NCBI RefSeq assembly: GCF_014385095.1
Contig: NZ_JACRTC010000002.1
Span: 186,001-250,000, forward strand
DNA: 64,000 nt
Origin: Zongyangia hominis
Lineage (GTDB): Bacteria; Bacillota; Clostridia; Oscillospirales; Ruminococcaceae
Reading direction: 5' to 3'
Shown piece by piece: positions 19,160 through 29,111 of the stretch. The translations under genes were made by a program, and so were the position numbers. How positions within the stretch are numbered: position 1 is the first letter of the stretch; every line of letters starts with the position of its first letter. The notes beneath the pieces were generated by a model. It worked only from the letters and a program-made list of their open reading frames with translations, made no database searches and had not been told where the DNA came from.

Positions 19160-19609
19160 CTACTGCTCGTCGGAAACCTGAGCGTACATCTTGGCGGAAA
19201 TGCCCTGATAGAGCTTCACTTCAAATTCATAAGTACCAAAGGCTTTGATGTCTGCGTCCAGCGCGATCTTGCGCTTTTCCACCTGGGCGCCGTACTGCTT
19301 CTGGATGGCTTCGGCAATTTCCTTGGCCGTCACCGAGCCGAAGAGCTTACCGCCCGCGCCCGCCTTGGCGGTGAGCTTGACGGTCTTGCCGTTAATCTTC
19401 TGCGCCGCTTCCTCACAGGCCTTTTTCTCCATGGCGATCTTGTGGTCCTGCGCCGCCTGTTTGGTTTTGAGCACGTTCATGTTCTGGGTGGTGGCTTCGA
19501 TGGCCATGCCCTTTTTGAGCAGGAAGTTTTTCGCGTAACCGTCGGAAACATTGACCACCTGGCCCTTCTTTCCGCTGCCCTGTACGTCCTGGGTTAAAAT
19601 GACTTTCAT
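19160..19609 (-). CDS. rplI: 50S ribosomal protein L9
   Basis: 149 residues. Binds 23S rRNA near the L1 stalk and helps frame maintenance. The N-terminal domain [36 protein letters not shown] is the canonical signature, followed by the long central helix and the C-terminal RNA-binding domain. ATG 19609 follows AAAGGGA. It is downstream of gdpP, as in Bacillus, with a short remnant frame in between. Confidence 0.97.
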   Translation of the reverse strand: MKVILTQDVQGSGKKGQVVNVSDGYAKNFLLKKGMAIEATTQNMNVLKTKQAAQDHKIAMEKKACEEAAQKINGKTVKLTAKAGAGGKLFGSVTAKEIAEAIQKQYGAQVEKRKIALDADIKAFGTYEFEVKLYQGISAKMYAQVSDEQ

Positions 19610-19673
19610 AGTGTTCGTCCCTTTCCGGCAAAAGATTTGACTGTTCTATATCCAAACAAATATATGGTTCTTT

Positions 19674-19793
19674 CTATAATAGAATCTGCGCTTTCTCCTT
19701 GCGCGGTCGCTGGTCGATTTTTTCACGTTCCACGTCCTGGGATAAAAACTTGCGGATGCTTCTTCTCTGGGCGATGACTTTTTCGAGTTCCAT
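19674..19793 (-). pseudogene. 39-codon stub resembling the N-terminus of a nitroreductase
   Basis: ATG 19793 sits behind a near-ideal GGAGGAACACA site, and the frame ends in TAG at 19674. The peptide begins MELEKVIAQRRSIRKF and continues with a D-V-x-x-E-K-I motif, matching the FMN-binding N-terminus of nitroreductase-family proteins (R-R-S-I-R-x-F). After about 28 residues the resemblance is lost. A full nitroreductase is about 170-200 residues, so this is either a deletion remnant or a new short protein still under strong translation signals. It lies 18 nt after gdpP within the gdpP-rplI transcript. Confidence 0.6.
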
Positions 19794-19810
19794 TGTGTTC
19801 CTCCCGCCCT

Positions 19811-21787
19811 TTAAGGCAGCGTCGGCGCCGATGTAAAGTAGGCGTCGATGGCCTCCAGAAGCATTTGGCGCGCGTCCTCCATGGAGGTGGCGTTGATCTG
19901 GGCCCCGGCCATGGTCAAATGCCCGCCTCCGCCCAGACGCTCCATCACCAGCTGTACGTTCATGCCGCCCATGCTCCGGGCGGAGAAAGAGATGCCCTTG
20001 TCGGTCTCGTAGGCGACGAAGGAGGCGATGACATCGTTGATGCCCAGCAGCTCGTCGGCCGCCTGGGGCGCCACGATGCGCATGTCCTCGTCGTAGGTAC
20101 CGCCGATGCAGGCGATGGCACAGTTGCGGTAAATTTCCGCGCCTGCCACCACTCTGGATTTCTTCTGGTACGCCTCCATGGAGTCGGAGAAGAGCTTACG
20201 CACCTCCACCGTGTCGGCGCCCAGCCTCTTGAGATAGGCCGCCGCCTCAAAGGTGCGCACCCCGGTCTTCATGACAAAGTTCTTGGTGTCCAGCATGATG
20301 CCGGAGAGCAGAGCTTCCGCTTCCAGACGGCCGATGCCGTTTTGGTCGCCCAGGTATTGGATGAGCTCCGCCACCATCTCGGAAGCGGAGGAGGAATAGG
20401 GCTCGTGATAAAAAATGACGGCGTTGTCGATGTGGTCCACCATCTTGCGGTGATGGTCGATGACGACCACCGACTTGCAAGCCGCATAGAGCTCTCTGGA
20501 TTCCAGGAAATGCTGGATGTGGGTGTCCACCACGATGAGCAGGGTCTTGCGGGTGACATTGGGCAGCAGGGTCATCGGTTCGGCAAACATGTCGCCGCTG
20601 CCCTTTTCGATCATCCGCTCCACCAGCGGCGCCGCCAGCGATTTGGAGCGCTGGATGGCCACCACCGCGTGCTTGCCCATGTTGCGCACCACCCGGCACA
20701 GGCCGATGCTGGCGCCCACGCAGTCCAAATCGGAGAACTGGTGGCCCATGATGATGACGTTGTCGCTGTTTTCAATGAGCTCCGAGAGGGCCGAGGCCAC
20801 GATTCTCGTCTTGACCTTGGTTCGCTTTTCAATGCCCTTGGAGACGCCGCCGTAAAACTCAAAGCCCTTCTGGGTCTTGACCGCGGCCTGGTCGCCGCCC
20901 CGGCCCAGCGCCATATCCAGCGCCTGTTTGGCCATGTTTTCGGCCTCCGAAAGGCTCGCGCCGTCCCGCCCGATACCAATGCTCAACGTCGCGGGCATTC
21001 GGTCCCCGGCCACGATAGAGCGCACCTTATCGAGAATATCAAACTTGCTGTCGATGATGCGGCGCATGTAGCGCTCCTCCACCACCGCCACGAATTTGTC
21101 CTTTTCCAGCTTGCGCAAAAGCCCCGCCGTATCCCCGACGAAGTTCTCGATGGCCCGCTCGATCTCGCTGATCACCTGGACCTTTTCACTGTCCTTGGCG
21201 TTTTGCAAAAGCTCCTCGTAGTTGTCGATGACGATGAGGAGCACCGACGGCCGGGTCAGCTCGTATTCCTTGGCGATATTGATGAGCGTCGTCTGGTCCA
21301 CAAAATAGTACATGTTGAGCTTGTGGCCGTCCTCCTCCGACTGGGAGCGGAAGACCCGGTAGCTGCGCCCGTCCACGTTTAAGTACACGCCGTCATCCGT
21401 CGACAATTTTGGATTGTCCGGGTCCTTGACGACGTCGGTGACGGCAAGGCCGATCATGTCCTTGCCCTTGGCCACTTTATCCCGGAAGACATTGTTGTAC
21501 CATGCGATCTCATTGCCCTGCATGGAAACCATCACCGGAACGGGGAACTCCACCAGCGAGCTTTTCTGCGCGGTGGTCAGGGTGTGGCCCAGCTGCTGGA
21601 GATAGAGATGGATGTCCTTTTGTATGCCGATCACTCGCACCGCGATAAAGATGAAAGCCACCACAACCACGGCAAGCTCCACATAAAAGAGCCGGATATT
21701 CACAAAAAAGGTCGCAATGACCATGGCGGCGCACAACCCCATCAGCACATAAAGCAGCGGGCGGTACAGCCCCATCTTTTCTTTCAT
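19811..21787 (-). CDS. gdpP: Cyclic-di-AMP phosphodiesterase, GdpP type
   Basis: 658 residues. Membrane enzyme hydrolysing c-di-AMP to pApA, controlling potassium and wall homeostasis. Two N-terminal membrane helices (about 8-55), a PAS-like region, a degenerate GGDEF domain (about 175-300) and a DHH/DHHA1 part: IIMGHQFSDLDCVGASIGL, VVVIDHHRKMVDHID (about residue 445) and ERLGGGGHLTMAGAQI at the C-terminus. AGAGGGGTG precedes ATG 21787. It follows rnj by 46 nt and leads to rplI and dnaB, matching the gdpP-rplI-dnaB order of Firmicutes. Confidence 0.96.
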   Translation of the reverse strand: MKEKMGLYRPLLYVLMGLCAAMVIATFFVNIRLFYVELAVVVVAFIFIAVRVIGIQKDIHLYLQQLGHTLTTAQKSSLVEFPVPVMVSMQGNEIAWYNNVFRDKVAKGKDMIGLAVTDVVKDPDNPKLSTDDGVYLNVDGRSYRVFRSQSEEDGHKLNMYYFVDQTTLINIAKEYELTRPSVLLIVIDNYEELLQNAKDSEKVQVISEIERAIENFVGDTAGLLRKLEKDKFVAVVEERYMRRIIDSKFDILDKVRSIVAGDRMPATLSIGIGRDGASLSEAENMAKQALDMALGRGGDQAAVKTQKGFEFYGGVSKGIEKRTKVKTRIVASALSELIENSDNVIIMGHQFSDLDCVGASIGLCRVVRNMGKHAVVAIQRSKSLAAPLVERMIEKGSGDMFAEPMTLLPNVTRKTLLIVVDTHIQHFLESRELYAACKSVVVIDHHRKMVDHIDNAVIFYHEPYSSSASEMVAELIQYLGDQNGIGRLEAEALLSGIMLDTKNFVMKTGVRTFEAAAYLKRLGADTVEVRKLFSDSMEAYQKKSRVVAGAEIYRNCAIACIGGTYDEDMRIVAPQAADELLGINDVIASFVAYETDKGISFSARSMGGMNVQLVMERLGGGGHLTMAGAQINATSMEDARQMLLEAIDAYFTSAPTLP

Positions 21788-21833
21788 GCCATCACCCCTC
21801 TTCTGTTACCCCGCTTGAAACTTCCGAATACTG

Positions 21834-23816
21834 TCAGATTTCTTGAATAACCGGGAGAATCATCGGACTGCGTTTGGTCTTGTGGAACAAGAAGTCGGAA
21901 ACCGCGTCCTTGACTTTGGTCTTAATGGTGCCCCACTCCTTGATGTTGCGCTCCCGGCAGGAATCGAGAACGTCGCTTGCAATCTTGCGCACCTCGTTCA
22001 TCATGTCCTCGGCCTCTCTGACATAGACAAAGCCTCGGGAAACCACGTCGGGTCCGGAGACCACCTGGCCGGTGGCCCGGTCGATGGTGGCGACGATGAC
22101 GAGCAGGCCGTCCTCGGACAGATGGCGGCGGTCTCTGAGCACAATGGAGCCGACGTCGCCCACGCCCAGACCGTCCACCATGACCTTGCCCGCGGGCACG
22201 CTGCCGGCAAACTTGGCGTCCACCCCGTCGAGCTCGATGATTTTACCCAGCTCTGGCAGGATGATGTGGTCCTTAGGGATACCCATGCTCAGGGCCGTTT
22301 CCGCGTGTTTTTTCAGATGCTTATATTCTCCGTGGACCGGGATGAAAAATTTCGGGCGGGTGAGCGCCATCATCAATTTCTGTTCATCCTGGCAGGCGTG
22401 GCCCGAAACGTGGACCTCGTACATTTTCTCATAGATGACGTCGGCTCCCAGACGCATCAGCTCGTTGACCACCCGGTTGACCGTCTTCTCATTGCCCGGG
22501 ATGGGGTTGGCGGAGATGATAATAAAGTCCCGGGAGCTGATGGAGACCTTGCGGTGGTCGCCCATGGCCATCCGGCTTAGCGCCGACATAGGCTCGCCCT
22601 GGCTGCCGGTGGTGATGAGCACGATCTGGTCGTCCCGGTAGCGGGGGAGCATATCGATATCGATAAGGATGCCCTCGGGGATGGTGAGATACCCCAGCTC
22701 CACGGCCTTACCCACCACGTTAATCATGCTGCGTCCGGAGACGGCGATCTTGCGCTGGTAGCGCACGGCGGCGTTGACGATCTGCTGGACCCGGTGAATG
22801 TTGGACGCGAAGGTGGCGATGATGATTCTCTGCTTCTCCGCGCGCTTAAACAGCGGGTCAAAGGACTCGCCCACCTTGCTCTCGGTCTCGGAGCTGCCCG
22901 GACGCTCGGAGTTGGTGGAGTCGGCCAGCAGCGCCAAGACGCCCCGGCTTCCCAGCTCCCCGAAGCGGGCCAGGTCGATGATTTCGTTTTCGATGGGGGT
23001 GTAGTCCACCTTGAAGTCGCCGGTCTGTACCACCACGCCCGCCGGGGTGTGGATGGCCAGCGCGCAGGCGTCGGCGATGGAGTGGTTGACGTGGATAAAT
23101 TCCACCGACATGCAGCCCACCTTGACCACATCCCGGGGTTTGACCACATTGAGTTTGGCTTTACCCAGCAGGCCATGCTCCTTGAGCTTGCCTTCCACCA
23201 GTCCCAGGGTCAGCTTGGTGCCGTAGATGGGCAGGTTGACCGTCTTGAGCAGGTAGGGGATGCCGCCGATGTGGTCCTCGTGTCCGTGGGTGATCATGAC
23301 GCCGCGGATTTTATCTTTATTTCTTTCCACATAGGTAAAGTCGGGGATGACCACATCGACGCCGGGCATCTCCTCGTCGGGGAAAGCTAAGCCGCAGTCG
23401 ACGATGAACGCGTCGTTGCCGCATTCATACATGGTCATATTCTTGCCGATTTCCAATAGTCCTCCCAGCGGGATAATCCGCAGCGGCGTGCGGCGGGATT
23501 CCCGGGGTTCCTTTTTGGCCCCACCCTTGGCGCGGCCGGAATTTTGTTTTTTCGGGCGGCCCAGGATGCTTTCTTCCAACACCTCGAGCACCTCGGTCTT
23601 GGCGGTGTCCAGCTTGGCATAGAGCCCCGCGTCCTTGGCTTTCGGGGCGTTCTGCGCGGATTTTGCGGGCCGGTTCTGCGCCTTTGTCTTGGGCGCGGGC
23701 GCGCTCTTGGCGGAAGTCACCGCCGGTTTTGCCGCAGACGCCTTGGCCGGTTTTTTTGCCGCTCCACCGGACTTGAAAAAGGGTCTGCGCCCAGTCTTGT
23801 TGTTCTGTTCGTTCAC
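21834..23816 (-). CDS. rnj: Ribonuclease J with a long basic N-terminal extension
   Basis: 660 residues. Metallo-beta-lactamase/beta-CASP nuclease with 5'-3' exo- and endonuclease activity in mRNA decay. The zinc motif HGHEDHIGG lies at about residue 175, with DCGLAFPDEEMPGVD before it and SGHACQDEQKLMMALTRPKFFIPVHGEYKHL later. The first 110 or so residues are an extra, disordered, Ala/Lys/Pro-rich tail absent from Bacillus RNase J1. The start is GTG 23816, 9 nt after GGAGG. A TTG/ATG reading further up lacks a site. It heads the gdpP-rplI-dnaB run. Confidence 0.95.
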   Translation of the reverse strand: MNEQNNKTGRRPFFKSGGAAKKPAKASAAKPAVTSAKSAPAPKTKAQNRPAKSAQNAPKAKDAGLYAKLDTAKTEVLEVLEESILGRPKKQNSGRAKGGAKKEPRESRRTPLRIIPLGGLLEIGKNMTMYECGNDAFIVDCGLAFPDEEMPGVDVVIPDFTYVERNKDKIRGVMITHGHEDHIGGIPYLLKTVNLPIYGTKLTLGLVEGKLKEHGLLGKAKLNVVKPRDVVKVGCMSVEFIHVNHSIADACALAIHTPAGVVVQTGDFKVDYTPIENEIIDLARFGELGSRGVLALLADSTNSERPGSSETESKVGESFDPLFKRAEKQRIIIATFASNIHRVQQIVNAAVRYQRKIAVSGRSMINVVGKAVELGYLTIPEGILIDIDMLPRYRDDQIVLITTGSQGEPMSALSRMAMGDHRKVSISSRDFIIISANPIPGNEKTVNRVVNELMRLGADVIYEKMYEVHVSGHACQDEQKLMMALTRPKFFIPVHGEYKHLKKHAETALSMGIPKDHIILPELGKIIELDGVDAKFAGSVPAGKVMVDGLGVGDVGSIVLRDRRHLSEDGLLVIVATIDRATGQVVSGPDVVSRGFVYVREAEDMMNEVRKIASDVLDSCRERNIKEWGTIKTKVKDAVSDFLFHKTKRSPMILPVIQEI

Positions 23817-24211
23817 GCTTTGTAACCTCCATTGTCTCAAAGCCGCTTTGAGCAAACACGCGCCATCATCAGGCCCTTTCCGCGGCCGGAACCAAACCGG
23901 CCGAAAAGGGATCTGAAGCGATGGACCCTATAGATCCTATATCTATCTAAACACTGTTGTTACTCTTTGCCAAAGCGTACTTTCCAGCCGTCAATTTTTC
24001 GGCTGTTTCATCGTTCTTTGGTATATTTTCCGTTCACAATCCATGGGGGAAGAGTTTACCGCCGTTTTCTTCCGGCGTTCCACACAAAACCATCCCCAAA
24101 AAGCTAACCGTTCATTTGACCAAGGGGCTTCTCTCCCCGATTTATGAGAGAATCTTCCTGAAAATCGTCATTTTCTATAAAAGTCCTTTGTCAAATCTCA
24201 ATATACTCTTT
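23817..24211. other. 395-bp gap: rnj leader and promoter
   Basis: On the minus strand a candidate promoter TTGAGA (24196-24201), 16 bp, TATAGA (24174-24179) would give a leader of about 350 nt. The leader contains a stable hairpin, CGGCCGG-aaccaaa-CCGGCCG (23883-23903), extended by CCCTTTC/AAAAGGG, which ends about 55 nt before the rnj start. No open frame has coding character. RNase J genes are often autoregulated, but that is not shown here. Confidence 0.45.
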
Positions 24212-26563
24212 TCAATTGTAAACTGAATCCTTTCCACTGTCAAGTTTCTTCTTTCCCAGAAGCTCCTCAAAACCGGCGCACAGCTCCTTGGCCGTCTCGC
24301 TGCTGGCGGCCTCCGCCATGATCTTGATGCGGTTGCCCATCTTGCTCGGGCGCAGCAGCACCACGCCCTCCGGGCGGTGGAGGACGATGCCCTCCCCCAG
24401 CTCTTCCGCTTCCTCCCGCAGCTCCTTGAGAAGCGCCCCGGGGTTGCTCTCACAGGGGACCTGTACCGACGCCTGGGAAAACTCTGGCACACTGGCGGCG
24501 GCCGCCGCCGGGCTGATCCGCTGGATGTGGAGGAGGGAAAGGAACTTGATCGCCGTCATCAACGGGTCCCTCGTCCAGTGCTGGGAATAGGCGAGCTCCC
24601 TTGCCTCCTCGTCGCTTTTATCCGCCGGACAGCTGAGATACCGCTGGATGCTCCCACCCTGCCGGCGGGCCACCTCGTCGAGAATCCGGGGCGCGTCAAA
24701 GCCCACGGCGATGTCCCGGCCCTGCTGCATCTCGAAAGCGGCGCACACGCAAAGCAGGTGCACGCTGTCAAACTCGATGCCGCCCGCTCTCACGGTAGCC
24801 TTTTCCCCGTCTTCAGAGATTTCCAACACCACCGCGCCGTCGTTCTCACTGTGCTGGGCGCCCAGCTTGCGCAGCACGTCCCACACCATCTGGTGCAGCG
24901 CCGTGTTCTCGCAGATGAGGTTTATTTCCAGCCCCATCAGCCCATAGGGAGCGAAGCGGTAGAGCTCGTTTTTATAGATGGCCTTGACCCCCGTCATATC
25001 CATGACTTCCTGGTATTCTTCGGCGGGGGCGCGGCTGAAGTCCCCGCCCCGCAGGCACTGCTCCACCGCCCGCTCGGTCTGCCGGGGAGCGGTGATGCCG
25101 CCGTCGGCCACCATGCGCAGGACCGCCTTCTCCCCAACCTGGACAAAGAAACCCATTTTGAGGGAGGAGAATGCGCAGCAAAAGTCAAACTGGGGCCCAA
25201 AACAGGTGCCGAAATCGCAGGGCTGTCCCCCGGCGCCCAGGATGCCCGCGCAAAGGGCCCCCTTGAGGGCCTCGGCACAACGGCTGCCGTCGGTGCCCAC
25301 CGCAATTTTGCCCCCCTGTTCCACCGTGGCGGCCGCCGCACCCAGCCGGGCGCAGAATTCCGGCGTGATCTCCACCCCCACGTCCCCGACGATGCCCTCG
25401 TCGTCGAAGTAGGCCCGGTGGGCGGCGCCGGTCTTGAGCGCGCCCTCCAGATGGGCGCCGTCCTCCACCCATTTGAGGGGCCAGACCTTGGCGTCGGGAT
25501 GGAGCACCGCCCCTTCCCCGACTACGGCCCCGGCGCCCACCACCGCGTTTTCAAAGATCATGGCCCGCTTTTTGACCGACGCGCCGTCGCACACCACGCC
25601 GCCGGCCACTACGGCTTTCCGGTCCACGAAGCTCTCCTGCATCAGCACGCCGCCGGTGATGCGGCAGTTTTTCCCCACGGTGCAGCCGTGATCCAGGACC
25701 GACAGCCCCTCGATGACCGCGCCGTCGGCAATATGCACCCCTTCGCCGATATAGCAGGGCGGTGTCAGGTGATACTCCCCGATGGGGCGGGCTCTGGCGA
25801 AGATATTTCCCTCCTCATCCCGGTCCCCGTCCAACCGGCACCGGACCCGTCCGAGCAGAATGTCCTTCTGGCACTTGATAAAGGCGCCAATCTCCCCGAT
25901 GTCGCACCAATAGCCCTTGTCCTCGCACACCATGATCTTGTCCCCCCGCTCAAGCATTTGAGGGAACAGATCCTTGGCAAAGTCGTAACTCTCCCCCTCG
26001 GGGATGAGGTCGAGACAGGCAGGGTTTAAAAGGTACACGCCGGTGTTGGCAAGATCAGTCACCGCCTGGGCAAAGCTGGGCTTTTCCAAAAAGCCCCGGA
26101 CCTGACCGTCCTCGTCGGCGTCGATGAGGCCGTACTCGCAGGGGTTGTCCACCGCCTTGGCGACGATGGTGATGTCGGCCCCCCGCTCCTTGTGAAACCG
26201 GGCCGCCGCCTGCAAATCGAAGTCGCACACCGCGTCGCCGCTGACGACCAGCAGCGGCTCCCCCGCTTCCAGCTTCATTTTTCCTGCCGCCAGCTTGACG
26301 CTGCCCGCCGTACCCAGCGGCGCGTCCTCCCTGGAAAAGTCGATCTGCAGCCCCCGGTAGCGGCGGGTATAAAAATAGTCCTCGATCACTTCCGGCAGAT
26401 ACCTTAAGGTGATGACCGACTCTTTAACGCCGTGCTCCACCAATAAATCCATCATATACACGATGGCGGGCTTCCCGCACAGCCGCGCCATGGGTTTGGG
26501 CAAATTGCAGGTCAGGGGTCTGAGCCTGCTGCCCTCTCCGCCTGCCATAATCACTGCATTCAT
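24212..26563 (-). CDS. Sugar-nucleotidyltransferase fused to a degenerate phosphomannomutase-like domain
   Basis: 783 residues. Residues 1-235 form a nucleotidyltransferase: MNAVIMAGGEGSRLRPLTCNLPKPMARLCGKP has the G-G-x-G-x-R-L-x-P-L-T signature and K-P for the sugar phosphate. Residues about 245-370 are left-handed beta-helix repeats (hexapeptides such as GAVVGEGAVLHPDA). Residues 380-783 follow the PGM/PMM fold, but the phosphoserine loop (T-A-S-H-N-P) is replaced by a non-matching FSSLKMGFFVQVGEKAV stretch. No D-G-D-x-D-R metal loop is visible. It probably makes NDP-mannose or NDP-glucose for envelope polysaccharide; the substrate is unknown. GAGGAGCAGCAAT precedes ATG 26563. Confidence 0.85.
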   Translation of the reverse strand: MNAVIMAGGEGSRLRPLTCNLPKPMARLCGKPAIVYMMDLLVEHGVKESVITLRYLPEVIEDYFYTRRYRGLQIDFSREDAPLGTAGSVKLAAGKMKLEAGEPLLVVSGDAVCDFDLQAAARFHKERGADITIVAKAVDNPCEYGLIDADEDGQVRGFLEKPSFAQAVTDLANTGVYLLNPACLDLIPEGESYDFAKDLFPQMLERGDKIMVCEDKGYWCDIGEIGAFIKCQKDILLGRVRCRLDGDRDEEGNIFARARPIGEYHLTPPCYIGEGVHIADGAVIEGLSVLDHGCTVGKNCRITGGVLMQESFVDRKAVVAGGVVCDGASVKKRAMIFENAVVGAGAVVGEGAVLHPDAKVWPLKWVEDGAHLEGALKTGAAHRAYFDDEGIVGDVGVEITPEFCARLGAAAATVEQGGKIAVGTDGSRCAEALKGALCAGILGAGGQPCDFGTCFGPQFDFCCAFSSLKMGFFVQVGEKAVLRMVADGGITAPRQTERAVEQCLRGGDFSRAPAEEYQEVMDMTGVKAIYKNELYRFAPYGLMGLEINLICENTALHQMVWDVLRKLGAQHSENDGAVVLEISEDGEKATVRAGGIEFDSVHLLCVCAAFEMQQGRDIAVGFDAPRILDEVARRQGGSIQRYLSCPADKSDEEARELAYSQHWTRDPLMTAIKFLSLLHIQRISPAAAAASVPEFSQASVQVPCESNPGALLKELREEAEELGEGIVLHRPEGVVLLRPSKMGNRIKIMAEAASSETAKELCAGFEELLGKKKLDSGKDSVYN

Positions 26564-26772
26564 ATTGCTGCTCCTCTCGTAAAGCGTGTGCTGCACCCAA
26601 TTTTTGTGCAGTTCGTTTTACTAGTATTGACAGCGGCCCCTTCGTTTATATCGAACCCTCCAAAAAACGAGCCTTCGCCCTCTTTCGCCCCCATAAAAAA
26701 AGAGGAACTCCGTTTCTTTTCCCTGTATCCATAGAATTCTACTGGGAATTATAAAAACCGTGCCCTTCCCCC

Positions 26773-26801
26773 TTGTGAAAAACCGCCCGAAGAGGTATAA
26801 T
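26773..26801 (+). promoter_or_regulatory. Promoter of rnhA
   Basis: TTGTGA (26773-26778), 17-bp spacer, TATAAT (26796-26801). The transcript leader is about 30 nt. Confidence 0.8.
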
Positions 26802-26838
26802 TTTACACGTCTACTACTGATGCTATGGGAGTGTATCC

Positions 26839-27288
26839 ATGAACCAAAAACTGACCCAAGTTCATATCTATACCGACGGCGCCTGCTCCGGCAACCCCGG
26901 CCCCGGCGGCTGGGGCGCTATCCTGGAATGTGACGGCAACGTCAAGGAGCTTTCCGGCGGCGAACACCAAACAACCAACAACCGCATGGAGCTCATGGCC
27001 GCCATTGAGGCTCTATCGGCCCTCAAACGCCCCTGCCGGGTGGTTCTCACCACCGATTCCCAGTACTTAAAAAACGGCATCGACAAGGGCTGGGCCAAAA
27101 AGTGGAAGCAAAACGGCTGGATGCGCAGTGGAAACCAGCCCGCCCTCAACCCCGATCTGTGGGACAAGCTGCTCTCCCTCCTCGAAGTCCACCAGGTGGA
27201 GATCGTCTGGGTCAAGGGCCACGCCGGCCACCCCATGAACGAGCGGTGCGACCAGCTGGCCGTCGCCCAGAGTCAGAAGCACCGCTGA
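26839..27288 (+). CDS. rnhA: Ribonuclease HI
   Basis: 149 residues. Removes RNA from RNA:DNA hybrids. The catalytic D-E-D-D set is visible: [17 protein letters not shown] (Asp), [13 protein letters not shown] (Glu), [12 protein letters not shown] (Asp), and the C-terminal NERCDQLA (Asp) preceded by WVKGHAGHP (His loop). The basic protrusion [10 protein letters not shown] is also kept, as in E. coli RNase HI. GGGAGTGTATCC precedes ATG 26839. It is transcribed separately from the isc genes behind it, which have their own promoter. Confidence 0.97.
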   Translation: MNQKLTQVHIYTDGACSGNPGPGGWGAILECDGNVKELSGGEHQTTNNRMELMAAIEALSALKRPCRVVLTTDSQYLKNGIDKGWAKKWKQNGWMRSGNQPALNPDLWDKLLSLLEVHQVEIVWVKGHAGHPMNERCDQLAVAQSQKHR

Positions 27289-27319
27289 CAGCATCCGGCA
27301 AAAAATTTTGCCGGGGGTA

Positions 27320-27348
27320 TTGTAATCTCTACCAAATTGGTATATATT
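27320..27348 (+). promoter_or_regulatory. Promoter of iscS-iscU-mnmA with a palindrome filling the spacer
   Basis: TTGTAA (27320-27325), 17-bp spacer, TATATT (27343-27348). The last 13 bases of the spacer (27330-27342) form the perfect palindrome TACCAA-A-TTGGTA. A repressor bound there would block RNA polymerase. Rrf2-family regulators (IscR, CymR types) commonly control such genes, but the identity of the binder is inference. Confidence 0.65.
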
Positions 27349-27444
27349 AAGATTGTAAGAAAAAACAAGGAATTCCGGCGGATTTCCGCCGAGGGAATAA
27401 GAAGTTTCACCGCAGCACGGCGGTGTGAAAGGAACGGCGATTCT

Positions 27445-28626
<1,182 letters not shown>

Positions 28627-28685
28627 GACGCCCCAGGCGTCACCGATAGAAAACCCGACCGAAACCCATAGAAAGGATGAATACG

Positions 28686-29111
28686 ATGCTCTATTCCGAT
28701 AAAGTGATGGAACATTTCACCAACCCCCACAACGTGGGCGAACTGCCCGACGCCGACGGCATCGGCGAGGTGGGCAACGCCAAATGCGGCGACATCATGA
28801 AGATGTATTTGAAAATTGACGGCGGTAAAATCACCGACATCAAATTCAAGACCTTCGGCTGCGGCGCGGCCATCGCCACCAGCTCCATCGCCACCGACAT
28901 GATCAAGGGCCAGACCATCGAGGACGCCCTGAAGCTGACCAACAAGGCGGTGGTGGAAGCGCTGGACGGCCTGCCCCCGGCAAAAATTCACTGCTCGGTG
29001 CTGGCCGAACAGGCGGTGAAGGCGGCGCTGGCCGATTACTACCGGCGGCAGGGCATCGACCCCACCCCCATCGTGGGCGACATCGGCGAGTGTGAAGCCT
29101 GCCATGTCTAA
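28686..29111 (+). CDS. iscU: Fe-S cluster scaffold protein, IscU/NifU type
   Basis: 141 residues. Assembles [2Fe-2S] clusters from sulfur supplied by IscS. The three cluster ligands are visible in GNAKCGDIM, FKTFGCGAAIATSS and KIHCSVLAEQ. The extra C-terminal tail ends GECEACHV, with two further cysteines. ATG 28686 was preferred over 28677 because the latter lies inside the AAAGGATG site. The gene overlaps mnmA by 8 nt. Confidence 0.95.
   Translation: MLYSDKVMEHFTNPHNVGELPDADGIGEVGNAKCGDIMKMYLKIDGGKITDIKFKTFGCGAAIATSSIATDMIKGQTIEDALKLTNKAVVEALDGLPPAKIHCSVLAEQAVKAALADYYRRQGIDPTPIVGDIGECEACHV

Noticed and set aside
19793..21382. 529-codon plus-strand open frame opposite gdpP
   Set aside because: Antisense shadow. 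gdpP has clear DHH motifs and a ribosome binding site, while the antisense frame has neither.
24377..26029. 550-codon plus-strand open frame opposite the nucleotidyltransferase gene
   Set aside because: Antisense shadow with His/Pro/Arg-rich composition, no ribosome binding site and no domain resemblance.
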